Positions 45,672 through 55,952 are shown, counted from the first letter of the stretch. The stretch is DNA of 64,000 nucleotides from an uncultured cyanobacterium (GCA_903848645.1 CAINGU010000005.1:62001-126000); one strand, 5' to 3'. Translations and numbers: made by a program. Notes: generated by a model from the sequence alone, not told the origin.

Positions 45672-45732
45672 AAACCGGGAAACTTTAACGCCACCCGGTT
45701 TATTCTTGTAGGGGCATAGCATTGCTATGCCC
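45672..45732. terminator. Two stem-loops between convergent genes
   Basis: AAACCGGG (45672-45679) / CCCGGTTT (45694-45701) with flanking A and T residues is a plausible bidirectional terminator. A second perfect hairpin, GGGCATAGCATTGCTATGCCC (45712-45732), preceded by GTAGG, belongs to the GTAGG palindromes. Confidence 0.7.
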
Positions 45733-45751
45733 TAATTCTCATCCTGCCAAA

Positions 45752-46825
45752 TTAAACTTTAGCAGCCGCTCTCATTACCAATTCACCATCAGCATACTTC
45801 TTAGCAAAAACTTCTAAAGTAACTTGCTTAATCTTGCTTGCGTTACCAGCAGTACCAAATTGTACATAACGGTCAGCACAAACTTTTTGCATATATACAA
45901 TAGAAGGCTTGAGGAAGTGACGAGGATCGAATTCCTTGGGATTAGAAGCTAAAGCTTCACGCACAGCCGCAGTAATAGCCAAACGGTTATCAGTGTCAAT
46001 ATTTACCTTACGCACACCACTCTTGATACCTTTTTGAATTTCTTCTACAGGTACACCGTAGGTTTCAGGAATAGCACCACCATATTGGTTAATCAGTGCA
46101 ATCAAATCTTCAGGTACAGAAGAAGAACCGTGCATTACCAAGTGAGTGTTAGGTAAACGACGGTGAATTTCTTCAATGCGGCTAATAGCCAAAATTTCAC
46201 CTGTAGGCTTACGGGTAAACTTGTAAGCACCATGACTTGTACCGATAGCCACAGCCAAAGCATCAACTTGGGTTGCTTCTACGAAGTCAACAGCTTCATC
46301 AGGGTCAGTTAATAGTTGAGAATGGTCGAGAGTACCTTCAAAACCGTGACCATCTTCAGCTTCACCAGCACCGGTTTCTAGAGAACCTAAACAACCGAGT
46401 TCACCTTCAACACTGACACCCAAAGAGTGAGCAACGTTAACAACTTCGCTGGTAACTCTTACGTTATATTCAAAGCTGGCAGGGGTTTTAGCGTCAGCTT
46501 CTAAAGAACCATCCATCATCACACTGGTGAAGTTGTTCTTCATCGCTGAATAGCAGGTAGAAGGAGCATTACCATGATCTTGGTGCATGACAATGGGAAT
46601 CTGAGGATAGGTTTCTACCGCAGCCAAAATCAGGTGACGGAGGAAGTTTTCCCCGGCATAATTACGAGCGCCGCGAGAAGCTTGTAAAATTACGGGGCTA
46701 TCTGTGTCAACCGCCGCTTTCATGATTGCCTGAATCTGCTCTAAGTTGTTAACGTTAAAAGCGGGGATGCCATAACCGTGTTCAGCAGCGTGATCCAAAA
46801 GCAACCGCATTGGGACAAGAGCCAT
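45752..46825 (-). CDS. fba: Fructose-bisphosphate aldolase, class II
   Basis: The 357-residue zinc aldolase acts in the Calvin cycle, glycolysis and gluconeogenesis. The metal-binding [11 protein letters not shown], the [10 protein letters not shown] segment with its Glu, [10 protein letters not shown] and [12 protein letters not shown] are all intact, and NIDTDNRLA closes the phosphate site. Length and motifs match the cyanobacterial CfxA/CbbA type. It is preceded by AGGAGGAATATATATG, a strong Shine-Dalgarno (reverse strand). It is monocistronic with a terminator shared with the convergent hydrolase gene. Confidence 0.97.
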   Translation of the reverse strand: MALVPMRLLLDHAAEHGYGIPAFNVNNLEQIQAIMKAAVDTDSPVILQASRGARNYAGENFLRHLILAAVETYPQIPIVMHQDHGNAPSTCYSAMKNNFTSVMMDGSLEADAKTPASFEYNVRVTSEVVNVAHSLGVSVEGELGCLGSLETGAGEAEDGHGFEGTLDHSQLLTDPDEAVDFVEATQVDALAVAIGTSHGAYKFTRKPTGEILAISRIEEIHRRLPNTHLVMHGSSSVPEDLIALINQYGGAIPETYGVPVEEIQKGIKSGVRKVNIDTDNRLAITAAVREALASNPKEFDPRHFLKPSIVYMQKVCADRYVQFGTAGNASKIKQVTLEVFAKKYADGELVMRAAAKV

Positions 46826-47090
46826 ATATATTCCTCCTAATTTGGGTATTTAGCTAATCAGTTTAATGGAAGCGTAATCTTTATTTTAATGTAATTTTTA
46901 CGCTAATCTTAAGGTTTTTTTCAACTTACAGAAAATTATAACTAGTAGTGGGTGCTTTTGTTGAGAAACTTTGGAGGCTGATATTCTCAAACTATGTAGA
47001 AAATATGTTAATTCAATAACTAAGTACAAGACTGTCTATTTGCCCAAGTTTGAGTGAAAAAACAACTCCTAATTAACAATATCACTGATC
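46826..47090. other. Spacer upstream of fba; nothing specific recognised
   Basis: 265 AT-rich bases between the end of the glycan cluster and the fba start. The fba promoter must lie here. A short duplicated GATATTGTT-like text at 47080-47105 overlaps the stop of the next gene. No gene is seen. Confidence 0.4.
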
Positions 47091-48164
47091 TTAATTAAAA
47101 ATATCACTGACTTGGGACTCAAATTGACAAATCCACTCATAAATTTCAGTTAGGGTCTTTTTGGCATCTCTTTGAGGTTGCCATCCAGTAGCATTTATCA
47201 CTTTGCGAGAATCTGTAATAAAGATTGGCACATCACCAATTCTATTTTCGGGAATAGGGGTAATGGGAATTTGATTCTGGGTAATTTCTTGACAAAGCTG
47301 AGTTGTTTCCCACAGTGAAAGGGTGTTATTGACTCCACCACCGACGTTAAAAGTTTGCCCCTTTAATTTCTCTAGACTACAAATCTGGGTGTCAATCAAG
47401 TCTAATAAATCTGCTATGTGTAAAAAGTCTCTAACTTGTTTACCAGTCCCCCCATAACCAATGTATTTTAAAGGTTTTTGGAAGTAGTGAAACGCCATCC
47501 ACAAAGCAAACACACCTTGATCTACTTTGCCCATTTGCCAAGGACCAGTTAGGACTCCACAACGATTAATCAGAGTTCTGATTCCATAAGCATCAGCATA
47601 TTCAGCAATCAGTAATTCTGAAGCTAGTTTAGTTGAACCGTAGAGAGAGCGGGCTTTATCTAAGGGAAATTCCTCAGAGATACCGTGATTTGATGCCCCT
47701 ACTAAAGGCTGTTGTTCTAAGAGTTGAAAGCGGGTTTCTGCTTCTGTAAATTCCAAAGAATTGAGGTAAGCAATAGGATAAACCCGACTGGTAGACAGAA
47801 AAATAAAATCCGCTTGAGTTTGTCGTGCTAACTCTAAGCAGTTAATTGTTCCTACTAGATTTGTTTGCAGCACATAACCCGGATAAGTGTAGCCAGCTAA
47901 TACTGAAGGTTCAGCGGAGCATTCTAAAATTAAATCAGGTTGAAGTGCGATGGGATCTAAATCTTCTTGATTTCTAATATCACCATGAACAAACTGAATC
48001 CCAGCTTGTTTGAGTCTGGGTAAATTCAATTCTGAACCTCGTCGCTTTAAGTTATCTAAAGCGGTGATTTTCCAGTCAGGATAGCGTTGGGCAAGTCCTA
48101 GCCCCAATGCACTACCTATAAATCCTGCTCCACCAGTAATTAAAACTTTTTTATTCATTTTCAT
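47091..48164 (-). CDS. NAD-dependent epimerase/dehydratase, CDP-paratose 2-epimerase-like
   Basis: The 357-residue extended SDR has the NAD loop [13 protein letters not shown], the catalytic STSRVYP and YGSTKLASE (Tyr-x3-Lys). CGVLTGPWQMGKVDQGVF and the GGTGKQVRDFLH block are characteristic of CDP-paratose/tyvelose epimerase-like enzymes. It is the last gene of a four-gene reverse cluster. The other SDR of the cluster (50852-51916) belongs to the same subgroup but is clearly different in sequence, which suggests two successive or paired sugar conversions. Start ATG 48164, or 48158. Confidence 0.85.
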   Translation of the reverse strand: MKMNKKVLITGGAGFIGSALGLGLAQRYPDWKITALDNLKRRGSELNLPRLKQAGIQFVHGDIRNQEDLDPIALQPDLILECSAEPSVLAGYTYPGYVLQTNLVGTINCLELARQTQADFIFLSTSRVYPIAYLNSLEFTEAETRFQLLEQQPLVGASNHGISEEFPLDKARSLYGSTKLASELLIAEYADAYGIRTLINRCGVLTGPWQMGKVDQGVFALWMAFHYFQKPLKYIGYGGTGKQVRDFLHIADLLDLIDTQICSLEKLKGQTFNVGGGVNNTLSLWETTQLCQEITQNQIPITPIPENRIGDVPIFITDSRKVINATGWQPQRDAKKTLTEIYEWICQFESQVSDIFN

Positions 48165-48203
48165 TGAAATAAAGTCACTAATTTGTATTAATTATCTAAA
48201 TTA

Positions 48204-49472
48204 TTAATTTAAATATGATGCTAAGGTCAAAAAACCTAAAATATTACCAAATGCTACACGTGGTATTTTCCAATAACTTTCCTGATATTGATTATATTTA
48301 GCAGAAACCAATAGCATAAACGGTACAGAAGTTGCTGTATATCTACTAGAGAATAGATGGGTAATTTTTATAGATGACAAAACTAGAAGAAGCATAGAAA
48401 AACATAGAAATAAAAAAACATTATCATTACGGTTGTTCCACATATTCTTAATTGTAGAAATACAAAAAATAATACCTATGGCAAGGATAAAAGATGATGC
48501 TCCTCTAGAGTAGATCGTTTGAAAGCCATCCGACAAAAACCTTTGAGCTAGAGACATTGCAGGTTTTATATCAACAAGACCAAATATTAGATTTAAAAGC
48601 AAAGTTATCAAAAATATTTGAACATTAAATTTCCACTCTAAACTAAACCAATTCGGAGCGAGAATAAGCATTGCTATTCCTGCATAAGAGAGGGATAGAA
48701 GCCCATGAGTTATTGAGAACCCTGTAGATATTCCAGCCTGCCCAGGTGGCAATAAGCCGCCCCATATATAAAATTGAATAGCAGGCATAATAATCGCTGT
48801 AGTCAAAAAAATAAATATGTATTTCCATCTGCTGTTTTGGTTTGTGTTGTTAGGAGATGGAACTGTTAGTAAAGGTAGAGCTAATAACATCACCAAGAAA
48901 GTTTGGCGACCTAAAATAGACAAGCCAAAAAATCCTCCTGCTAGTAGGGAAAGTAATAAACTACTAAAATTATTCTTACTCTCTAAAGCTACTAATAAGA
49001 GCAATATACTTAAACAAGCAAATAACATAGCAGGTATTTCTGTTAAAGCCATTCCTGATATAGGCCAGATTATTGGTACAGACATGATACCAAAACTTAA
49101 AAACCATAATTTTTTATATTTCATCTGACGAAATGTGTATACAAGTATTACAATTATCAGAAACAAGAAACTAATATTAACAAGTCTAATTCCAGGAACT
49201 TGCAAGTGAGTTATTCCTTGAAGTAAGTAGTGAACTATTGCGTATAGTGGACCTGGGGCTGAAACATCAGTTCCCTTCAAAAACTGAAGTGAAAGACCAT
49301 AATGATTTAAAAGTTCTACTGTTTTCAAGTGTAAAGGTTCATCATAAGTATATGAAGTTTTTGTAAGTATAATTTTTGCTATTAAAAAACAAAAACCTAT
49401 TATATTTATAAGTAAGCTAATAGTCTCTTGATTTTGGAAGGAATTTAATTTGCCTAAAATGGTCATTTTCAT
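48204..49472 (-). CDS. Polytopic membrane protein, glycosyltransferase-39/ArnT-like candidate
   Basis: The 422-residue protein has about ten to eleven hydrophobic helices. Early in the chain are YDEPLHLKTVELL and GPLYAIVHYLLQG, whose acidic residues before the first large loop are like those of GT-C membrane glycosyltransferases. I cannot recognise a family by exact motif. The neighbours (two nucleotide-sugar epimerases and a GtrA-GT2 fusion) argue that it moves or transfers a lipid-linked sugar. The composition is more AT-rich than that of the flanking genes. It is 39 bases from the next gene, probably in one operon. Confidence 0.7.
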   Translation of the reverse strand: MKMTILGKLNSFQNQETISLLINIIGFCFLIAKIILTKTSYTYDEPLHLKTVELLNHYGLSLQFLKGTDVSAPGPLYAIVHYLLQGITHLQVPGIRLVNISFLFLIIVILVYTFRQMKYKKLWFLSFGIMSVPIIWPISGMALTEIPAMLFACLSILLLLVALESKNNFSSLLLSLLAGGFFGLSILGRQTFLVMLLALPLLTVPSPNNTNQNSRWKYIFIFLTTAIIMPAIQFYIWGGLLPPGQAGISTGFSITHGLLSLSYAGIAMLILAPNWFSLEWKFNVQIFLITLLLNLIFGLVDIKPAMSLAQRFLSDGFQTIYSRGASSFILAIGIIFCISTIKNMWNNRNDNVFLFLCFSMLLLVLSSIKITHLFSSRYTATSVPFMLLVSAKYNQYQESYWKIPRVAFGNILGFLTLASYLN

Positions 49473-49486
49473 AAAATAAACTCCTT

Positions 49487-50794
49487 CTAAATTACCTTGT
49501 GCTTTCTATTTACCAACTGAGCCTGATTACGCCGATAATCTCCTCTAGAAAGATATTTTTCTAACCAAGCATAAAGGACAATAAACAAGTAGCGGCTACC
49601 CATCTCCTTCAGTTTCAGTTTAGATACTCCCGTGGCGCGGTTTTGCCAAGTGATGGGCATAATTGTGTAGGAATATCCTCTGATAATAGCCTTAAGAGGT
49701 ATTTCCACTGTTAAATTAAAGTGGTGCGATAGTAGAGGAGAAATACCCTCAATTACTTCCCGACGATATGCTTTAAAGGCATTGGTTGTATCATTAAACT
49801 TCAAGCCAAATAGAATTTGAATAAATAGATTAGCAAAACGATTCACGAGTAACTTGTGCGTCGGATAATCAATGACTTTACCTCCCTGAATAAACCGAGA
49901 ACCGAACACACAATCATAGCCTTCTTGCAGTTTATAGTAGTAATCAACAATATTTTCTGGCGCATCAGAACTATCTGCCATGACAATGGCTACCGCATCA
50001 CCTTCAAAGTTCTCTAAGCCGCAGCGTACAGCAAAACCAAACCCATTGGGATAATAGTTATTGATATAACGGATTTTACTATTTTCAGAATTTAGCTGCT
50101 GCAATAATTCTTCTGTTTTATCACGACTGTTATCATTAACAACTAGAATTTCGTAAGCAATCTTTTCTTGTTCTAATATTTGGCTGATGGATTGAATAGT
50201 TGGGACAATACAACCTTCTTCGTTATGAGCAGGAATGACAATGGAAAAAACTTTAATTTCTGATGAATTTTCGGTTTGAGAGTGTTTTGGGTGAGAAGAT
50301 TTATTTTCTAATCCGGGAGCTAATCCTTCTGGATAATAGATTTTTGCAGTAAATTGTGTTTCTGTTCGATTAGATTGAACCTGAGTTTTAAATACTAAGC
50401 GATCGCTAATCAAATAGTTGAGAGTCGCACTGAATAGCACACCGACTAAAGTATTAATTGTGTAATTAACTCCTAACCTATCTAAGAAAGGAAAAATAAT
50501 GAAGATCCGAGAAATTACAGCAGCCCCAGCCGAGAGATGGTAAAGGGGAATTTGTCGCCATAATACTTCTCTCATAGTCCAAACACCTCCCGGCCAAACC
50601 CAAATCCGGTAGATAAAAAAACTTGCTAACAACGATAATTCAATTGATACTGCATTAGCGATATTCCGTAAAGCAGGTGTGTTAAATCCTAGCCACTCAA
50701 TCAGACCAAATATAAGCAACAAATTAATGACTGCTGCGACACCACCACCGATGAGAAATTTAAAAACTTTTTGCCGAAATAGCTTTTTCAACAT
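49487..50794 (-). CDS. GtrA-domain and family 2 glycosyltransferase fusion
   Basis: From ATG 50794 the protein has 435 residues; the frame also extends to a TTG at 50818. The N-terminal part (about 1-135) is a GtrA-like four-helix membrane domain (FLIGGGVAAVINLLLIFGLI, then the end helix GVLFSATLNYLISDRLVFK). A linker of about 45 residues leads to a GT2 domain: FSIVIPAHNEEGCIVPTIQS, VNDNSRDKTEELL, a VMADSSDAPE acidic motif and GSRFIQGG, like dolichol/polyprenyl-phosphate sugar synthases. The usual fusion has GT2 first and GtrA last. It likely makes a polyprenyl-phosphate sugar and flips it. Confidence 0.87.
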   Translation of the reverse strand: MLKKLFRQKVFKFLIGGGVAAVINLLLIFGLIEWLGFNTPALRNIANAVSIELSLLASFFIYRIWVWPGGVWTMREVLWRQIPLYHLSAGAAVISRIFIIFPFLDRLGVNYTINTLVGVLFSATLNYLISDRLVFKTQVQSNRTETQFTAKIYYPEGLAPGLENKSSHPKHSQTENSSEIKVFSIVIPAHNEEGCIVPTIQSISQILEQEKIAYEILVVNDNSRDKTEELLQQLNSENSKIRYINNYYPNGFGFAVRCGLENFEGDAVAIVMADSSDAPENIVDYYYKLQEGYDCVFGSRFIQGGKVIDYPTHKLLVNRFANLFIQILFGLKFNDTTNAFKAYRREVIEGISPLLSHHFNLTVEIPLKAIIRGYSYTIMPITWQNRATGVSKLKLKEMGSRYLFIVLYAWLEKYLSRGDYRRNQAQLVNRKHKVI

Positions 50795-50851
50795 AACGAG
50801 CAAATCCAAAAACAACAAGTGATTAAAACTAGAAAGGAAACTTGTAAATTT

Positions 50852-51916
50852 TTAGCTCCATCGGCTGATGTTTTCGGCAAAAATTTCTTTCAAAATATCT
50901 GTCACTGTATAGGTTAAATCCCAGTTAGGATAGTGATTCTTAAATTTTTGAACATCACTAATCCACCAAATGTGATCGCCAATTCGATTGGATTCTTCAT
51001 AGCTCCAGGTTAACTTTTTATCAGCGATAAGTTCACAATGCTGAATTGCTTCTAACATTGAACAATTACTAAAACGACTGCCGCCAATATTATAAACTTC
51101 AGCTACACGGGGAGCTTGATAAAAGTGGTAGAAAGCATTAACTAAATCATAACTGTGGATGTTATCACGAACTTGTTTACCCTGATAGCCATATACTTGG
51201 TAAGGCTGCCCAGTCATGGTACATTTCATCAAGTAAGATAAAAAGCCATGGAGTTTAGTACCAGAGTGACCAGGACCAGTTAAACATCCTCCCCGAAAAC
51301 AAGCTGTTTTTATGTTAAAATAACGCCCGTATTCCTGCACTAAGATATCTGCCGCTACTTTAGACGCTCCAAATAGCGAATGTTTGCAGTTATCAATACT
51401 CATGCTTTCATCAATACCCTGGTTGTAGGGATATGTCTCTGCAATTTCCCAGCGCAGTTTTTGTTCAACCAGTGGCAATAAATTGGGAGTATCACCATAA
51501 ACTTTATTAGTAGAGCAAAAGATAAATACGGCTTCTGGACAATGTTGACGGGTATTCTCTAATAACACCAATGTACCATTAGCATTAACTGTAAAATCAG
51601 TGTAAGGGTCTTTAGCCGCCCAATCGTGGGAAGGTTGAGCCGCAGTATGAATAATCAGACTTATATCCTGACTATATGTTTGAAATATTTGGGAGATTGC
51701 GTGGTGATCACGAATATCAACATTATGATGGATATATTGGTCGCCATAATCTTGTAAAAGGCGATCGCGATTCCATTCGGTTGACGCATCCTCACCAAAA
51801 AAAACCTGCCGCATATTGTTGTCAATTCCAACAACTGTAAAACCGCGATCGGCAAAAAACCTGACTGATTCAGAACCAATTAGTCCAGCAGCCCCTGTTA
51901 CCAAAATAATACTCAT
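50852..51916 (-). CDS. NAD-dependent epimerase/dehydratase, CDP-paratose 2-epimerase-like (second)
   Basis: The 354-residue extended SDR has [46 protein letters not shown] and FGASKVAAD. In this subgroup the usual catalytic YxxxK is shifted: SLFGASK has Phe where Tyr is expected, while CDP-tyvelose epimerases also vary here. [22 protein letters not shown] and [16 protein letters not shown] match CDP-paratose 2-epimerase-type enzymes. It is the first gene of the reverse cluster. The glgB gene lies 68 bases away on the same strand upstream, with a hairpin between. Confidence 0.87.
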   Translation of the reverse strand: MSIILVTGAAGLIGSESVRFFADRGFTVVGIDNNMRQVFFGEDASTEWNRDRLLQDYGDQYIHHNVDIRDHHAISQIFQTYSQDISLIIHTAAQPSHDWAAKDPYTDFTVNANGTLVLLENTRQHCPEAVFIFCSTNKVYGDTPNLLPLVEQKLRWEIAETYPYNQGIDESMSIDNCKHSLFGASKVAADILVQEYGRYFNIKTACFRGGCLTGPGHSGTKLHGFLSYLMKCTMTGQPYQVYGYQGKQVRDNIHSYDLVNAFYHFYQAPRVAEVYNIGGSRFSNCSMLEAIQHCELIADKKLTWSYEESNRIGDHIWWISDVQKFKNHYPNWDLTYTVTDILKEIFAENISRWS

Positions 51917-51956
51917 AGTATATTAATGTTTACAAATAAAATCCCTAACAAGCACA

Positions 51957-51981
51957 TAGGGTGAGCAATGCCCACCCTACA
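51957..51981. repeat. TAGGGTGAGCA / TGCCCACCCTA hairpin
   Basis: An imperfect palindrome of the GTAGG family in the spacer between glgB and the epimerase gene. It may end glgB transcription. Confidence 0.6.
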
Positions 51982-51984
51982 GGA

Positions 51985-54276
51985 TTATTCCATCACCTGT
52001 GCAGATTTCTGTTTATCCAACTTGAGCATCAACACACCCAAAGGAGGTAAACATAAATCTAGGGAATAAGGACGATTGTGTAAAGACCAATCATTAGTCC
52101 ACTTACCACCTAAATTGCCCATATTACTACCGCCATACTGACGGGCATCACTATTAAACAACTCAGTATAAAAGCCCGGTTCTTGCACACCAATCCGATA
52201 GTGAGAATGCGGTTGAGGTGTAAAATTACAAACCACAATCATAAAATCGTCAGAATTCTTGTCACGACGGACAAAGGAAACTACACTATGGCGGTTATCA
52301 GTACAATCAATCCACTCAAACCCGGCTTGATCAAAATCTTGACTGTATAAAGCAGGTTCAGAACGGTAAAAATGGTTAAGAGATTGGAAAAAATCCTTCA
52401 ACTGTCGGTGTGGCTCAAATTGTAATAGATGCCATTCCAAATCAGCCCAAGCATTCCACTCACTCCACTGACCAAATTCCATGCTCATAAACATGGTTTT
52501 CTTGCCTGGGTGCGCGAACATATAAGCGAACAAACAGCGGATATTAGCTAACTTCTGCCATTCATCACCCGGCATTTTACCGATCATATTACTCTTACCA
52601 TGGACGATTTCATCATGGGACAGAGCTAACATGAAATTCTCGCTGTGGTTATACCACATACTAAAGGTAATATTATTTTGATGGAACTGGCGAAACCACG
52701 GGTCCATGCTGAAGTAATCCAGCATATCGTGCATCCAGCCCATATTCCATTTTAAGTTAAAGCCCAATCCACCTGTATAAGTAGGCCAAGATACCATCGG
52801 CCAAGATGTGGACTCCTCCGCAATGGAAAGCGCACCAGGATAATAACTAAACAGTAAGCTATTAACTTGACGTAAAAAATCCGCAGCTTCTAAATTTTCT
52901 CTACCACCGTATTCATTAGGCAACCATTCTCCTGCTTCTCGGCAATAGTCAAGGTAGATCATGGAAGCAACCGCATCAACACGAATTCCGTCAATGTGGT
53001 ATTTATCAAACCAGAACAGGGCATTAGCCACCAAGAAATTACGGACTTCATGGCGATTGTAGTTAAATACTAAAGTCCCCCATTCCTTATGTTCACCTTT
53101 GCGGGAATCAGAGTGTTCATACAAGTGACTACCATCAAAGAAGGCTAAACCATGACCATCTTTGGGGAAGTGGCCGGGAACCCAATCTACAATGACCCCA
53201 ATACCATTTTTGTGGCATTCGTCCACAAAATACATGAAGTCTTCGGGAGTACCAAAGCGAGATGTAGGCGCATAGTAACCCGTTACTTGATAACCCCAAG
53301 AACCATCAAAGGGATGCTCGGCAATTGGTAACAGTTCTAAATGGGTATATCCTAATTTCTTAACGTAGGGAATGAGTTTATCTGCTAGTTCCCGATAAGT
53401 CAGAAACCGAGCGCCGGTTTTGAGTTCGGAAACGACAACGACATTCTCAGTTTCTCCATTGGGTAATTTGGCAGGTTCAGCACTAGCAGCGTGTAACCAA
53501 GAACCTAAATGGACTTCATAAACGGATACAGGTTGGGTCAGGGGGTCACTGTGTCGCCGCTTTTCCATCCAGTCTTCGTCTTTCCAGGTGTAGGAATTTA
53601 AGTCAGTAACAATAGATGCTGTTTTTGGCCGTGGTTCTTGTTGAAAGCCGTAAGGATCAGATTTCTCGTAAATATGTCCTTCAAAATTTTTGATTTCGTA
53701 TTTGTAATGTTCTCCTACACTGATTTCAGGAATAAATAATTCCCAAACCCCTGTGTGTCCTTTCCGCATTTGGTGTTTGCGTCCATCCCACAGGTTAAAA
53801 TCTCCCAATAAAGAAACGTTGCGGGCATTGGGGGCCCAAACAGCAAAGTAAACCCCTTTGACACCTTCTACTTCTGTGGGGTGCGCTCCCAATTTCTCGT
53901 AAATGCGGTGATGGTTGCCTTCACTAAACAAATGTAGATCAAATTCTGTTAAGTGGGCAGAACGGAAAGCGTAGGGATCATTAACCACCCGATCATGCTC
54001 CCCTTCTTTAATCCGTAACTGATAATTTTTCAGTTCTGGGGTTTCAATGGTGCATTCAAAAAAGTGCGGATTATGCACTGTGTCCATTGGGTATTCTTTC
54101 CGTTCCTCTGGAACTACTACATAAGCTGCACTAGCATTTGGTAGGTAGGCTCGCACAGCCCATACAGTTTTACCATTTTGCTCGATGAGATGAGGACCCA
54201 GAATTTCAAAGGGATCATGATGTTGATTCCCAACAATGCGATGAACCTGTTCAGGGGCTACTGTGGTTATGGACAT
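51985..54276 (-). CDS. glgB: 1,4-alpha-glucan branching enzyme
   Basis: The 763-residue GH13 enzyme builds alpha-1,6 branches of glycogen. An N-terminal CBM48 region ([24 protein letters not shown]) precedes the amylase barrel. Barrel motifs are [24 protein letters not shown] (nucleophile Asp), SIAEEST (acid Glu) and [10 protein letters not shown]. The C-terminal all-beta domain ends at LGVLMLKL. Length and the extra N-terminal domain match cyanobacterial GlgB. An STRR unit lies 80 bases before the start. It is monocistronic. Confidence 0.97.
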   Translation of the reverse strand: MSITTVAPEQVHRIVGNQHHDPFEILGPHLIEQNGKTVWAVRAYLPNASAAYVVVPEERKEYPMDTVHNPHFFECTIETPELKNYQLRIKEGEHDRVVNDPYAFRSAHLTEFDLHLFSEGNHHRIYEKLGAHPTEVEGVKGVYFAVWAPNARNVSLLGDFNLWDGRKHQMRKGHTGVWELFIPEISVGEHYKYEIKNFEGHIYEKSDPYGFQQEPRPKTASIVTDLNSYTWKDEDWMEKRRHSDPLTQPVSVYEVHLGSWLHAASAEPAKLPNGETENVVVVSELKTGARFLTYRELADKLIPYVKKLGYTHLELLPIAEHPFDGSWGYQVTGYYAPTSRFGTPEDFMYFVDECHKNGIGVIVDWVPGHFPKDGHGLAFFDGSHLYEHSDSRKGEHKEWGTLVFNYNRHEVRNFLVANALFWFDKYHIDGIRVDAVASMIYLDYCREAGEWLPNEYGGRENLEAADFLRQVNSLLFSYYPGALSIAEESTSWPMVSWPTYTGGLGFNLKWNMGWMHDMLDYFSMDPWFRQFHQNNITFSMWYNHSENFMLALSHDEIVHGKSNMIGKMPGDEWQKLANIRCLFAYMFAHPGKKTMFMSMEFGQWSEWNAWADLEWHLLQFEPHRQLKDFFQSLNHFYRSEPALYSQDFDQAGFEWIDCTDNRHSVVSFVRRDKNSDDFMIVVCNFTPQPHSHYRIGVQEPGFYTELFNSDARQYGGSNMGNLGGKWTNDWSLHNRPYSLDLCLPPLGVLMLKLDKQKSAQVME

Positions 54277-54356
54277 GAAGCTACCTATGTGATATATGGT
54301 GATTAACTAAATCTACTTTTTTAATATCTATTCATATTCTTGCATCTTTGTCGCCA

Positions 54357-54388
54357 CTGTCAGTTGTCAGTTGTTAGTTGTCACTGGT
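54357..54388 (-). repeat. STRR heptamers upstream of glgB
   Basis: On the glgB strand: ACAACTA, ACAACTG, ACAACTG, ACAGTGG. The orientation is the same as in the arrays before sucD, aroE, obg and the aldose epimerase gene, but here it is 80 bases from the start codon. Confidence 0.8.
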
Positions 54389-54425
54389 AAAAATTATTGT
54401 CTATTTTCTATTGCCTGTTCCCTCA

Positions 54426-54740
54426 TTAAATGCTTAAAAACGGGAAAAGTTGTAATAATGTTTTGCGTAGTTGCAGCAAGAATATTTGATCGCGGATACC
54501 AGAATTTAAACTTGGTGGTGGACTTATTTGGATTTTTGCTTGCAATTCGGCATATTCTGCGGCAGTAAGGAGTTTACCATCAATAGGCGATCGCGCTGCA
54601 AGAATAATCTCTGTCCGCAATATCTCCTCTGGTATATCTTCTTGTGGTGGTAATGCCATCACTGCTTTACCACTATGACCACTTAACCCCACTAAAATGC
54701 TAGTAGTAACGCTCAAAATAACCAGCAGTATCCGTTTCAT
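54426..54740 (-). CDS. Small exported hypothetical protein (cyanobacterial)
   Basis: The 104-residue protein has a signal peptide (KRILLVILSVTTSILVGLSG, cleavage probably after AVMA) and a short mature part, EDIPEEILRTEIILAARSPI then DGKLLTAAEYAELQAKI. This is a pattern I recall from unnamed small periplasmic or thylakoid-lumen proteins of cyanobacteria. Its start codon lies one base past the stop of the GST-like gene (TAGGATG). Its Shine-Dalgarno (AGGAGG) is the end of the GGGCGCA palindromic repeat at 54747-54775. Probably co-transcribed with the GST gene; function unknown. Confidence 0.75.
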   Translation of the reverse strand: MKRILLVILSVTTSILVGLSGHSGKAVMALPPQEDIPEEILRTEIILAARSPIDGKLLTAAEYAELQAKIQISPPPSLNSGIRDQIFLLQLRKTLLQLFPFLSI

Positions 54741-54741
54741 C

Positions 54742-55449
54742 CTACCTCCTGATTGGGCGCAGACCCTGCGCCCCTACCTCCTCAAGTCCTGGTGGTAATG
54801 GTTCACCACATAACTGGTGGATATTGATAATTCGTGCAAAAACCTGTGGATATGCCTGACGATAATCGGGGATTAGTGCTAAAGGACTCAACAAAGCTGC
54901 CGCTGCAATATCAGCTATACTCAAGCAGCTACCGACTAAATAGTCACTTTTTTGCCAATATGTAGACAGTAATAACAAAGCATTGGCGAGTCTTTTCTGC
55001 GCTAATTCAACGGTAGTATGATTAATACCATATTGTTGTTTGACTATTTTAATCACCATTTGGCTAAATAGTGATGGGTCAACAGCTTTCCCTGCCCCAG
55101 CCCGAAATTGATAATATACAAATCTAGTTGCTGTTCCTATGCTTTCATCTAACCAATCTTCTAACATAGCAGCTTGAGTTTGCTGTGCTGAATTGGGTAA
55201 AAATAGAGCAGGTTCGGGTTGATAGCTTTCTAGAAAATTGAAAATTTCCGTAGAGTCAGCTATCGCTTCAGGTTGTCCGACAATTTGGGGTAATAGCACC
55301 GGTAGTGTCGTTAACCCAGTTAAGGGCTTTACCCTCAAGATATGCAGCCCTGGAGTGAGATTTTCAGTCTGATAACTAATACCCTTATAACCCAATGCCA
55401 ATCGAGCTTTGCGGCAATAATGGGATGTACTAAATTGCAGTAACAACAT
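54742..55449 (-). CDS. Glutathione S-transferase family protein
   Basis: The 235-residue protein has an N-terminal thioredoxin-like domain (LLQFSTSHYCRKARLALGYKG, with a Ser/Cys-type active site; LPVLL then ADSTEIFNFLE) and a helical C-domain with LVGSCLSIADIAAAALLSPL. The last eleven residues (VGAQGLRPIRR) and the stop codon come from the GGGCGCA repeat element, not from conserved sequence. The gene overlaps by sequence context with the next small exported gene. Substrate unknown; detoxification or redox roles are typical. Confidence 0.88.
   Translation of the reverse strand: MLLLQFSTSHYCRKARLALGYKGISYQTENLTPGLHILRVKPLTGLTTLPVLLPQIVGQPEAIADSTEIFNFLESYQPEPALFLPNSAQQTQAAMLEDWLDESIGTATRFVYYQFRAGAGKAVDPSLFSQMVIKIVKQQYGINHTTVELAQKRLANALLLLSTYWQKSDYLVGSCLSIADIAAAALLSPLALIPDYRQAYPQVFARIINIHQLCGEPLPPGLEEVGAQGLRPIRR
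54747..54775. repeat. GGGCGCAGGGTCTGCGCCC repeat element in GST 3' end
   Basis: GTAGGGGCGCAGGGTCTGCG followed by CCCAATCAGGAGGTAG on the reverse strand. The same arrangement lies between convergent genes at 10310-10340 and incomplete at 56925-56950. Here it supplies the end of one gene and the Shine-Dalgarno of the next. Confidence 0.75.
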
Positions 55450-55691
55450 ACATTGACATTCTTCTGGTTACTGACAAAATCAACAATAAAAACCTTAACT
55501 GGGCAAGAATTGAATCTAGCCCAGAAGTTAAAACTCTCTTAATTTCCCTGTTTTTCACCCAACTTAACATTATTGGGCAGTTGAATCTTTAGTCCTTATC
55601 TACAAATTTTTCTAACTTTCTAAGTAGAGTTTTGCAGAAAATAATTTTCCAAGATATCAACTACCCATGAAGAGTGATGTATTACCCAATA

Positions 55692-55952
55692 CTAAGGTTT
55701 TTTGGGAGTAGCCGCAGGGGATGTTGTCGCTGCGGGAGATGTCATACCCGCAGGGGACGTTGTTGCTGCAGGAGAGGTTGCTGCATCAGGAGATGTTGCT
55801 GCTTTAGGGGTAGCACCAGTATCTGCTGGTTCTCCACCTGTTGTTGCTGCTGGAGAACTGGTAGTACCAGATGGAGTACTGCCACCGTCACAAGCTCCGA
55901 GCATTGTAGCCAAACTTAACATTAGAGCCAAACCAAAAACTTTTGTCTTCAT
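55692..55952 (-). CDS. Small lipoprotein with Thr/Ser/Pro/Ala-rich tail
   Basis: The 86-residue protein has a lipobox at the end of a signal peptide (MKTKVFGLALMLSLATMLGAC, Cys21). The mature part is of very low complexity: about 60 residues of Thr, Ser, Pro, Ala and Gly with TSPAATTSPA repeats, ending in PKKP. It would be anchored by lipid modification (Lnt, Lgt) and act as a spacer or surface coat; no enzymatic domain exists. AGGAG is located before the ATG on the reverse strand. Repeat number is expected to vary between strains. Confidence 0.82.
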   Translation of the reverse strand: MKTKVFGLALMLSLATMLGACDGGSTPSGTTSSPAATTGGEPADTGATPKAATSPDAATSPAATTSPAGMTSPAATTSPAATPKKP

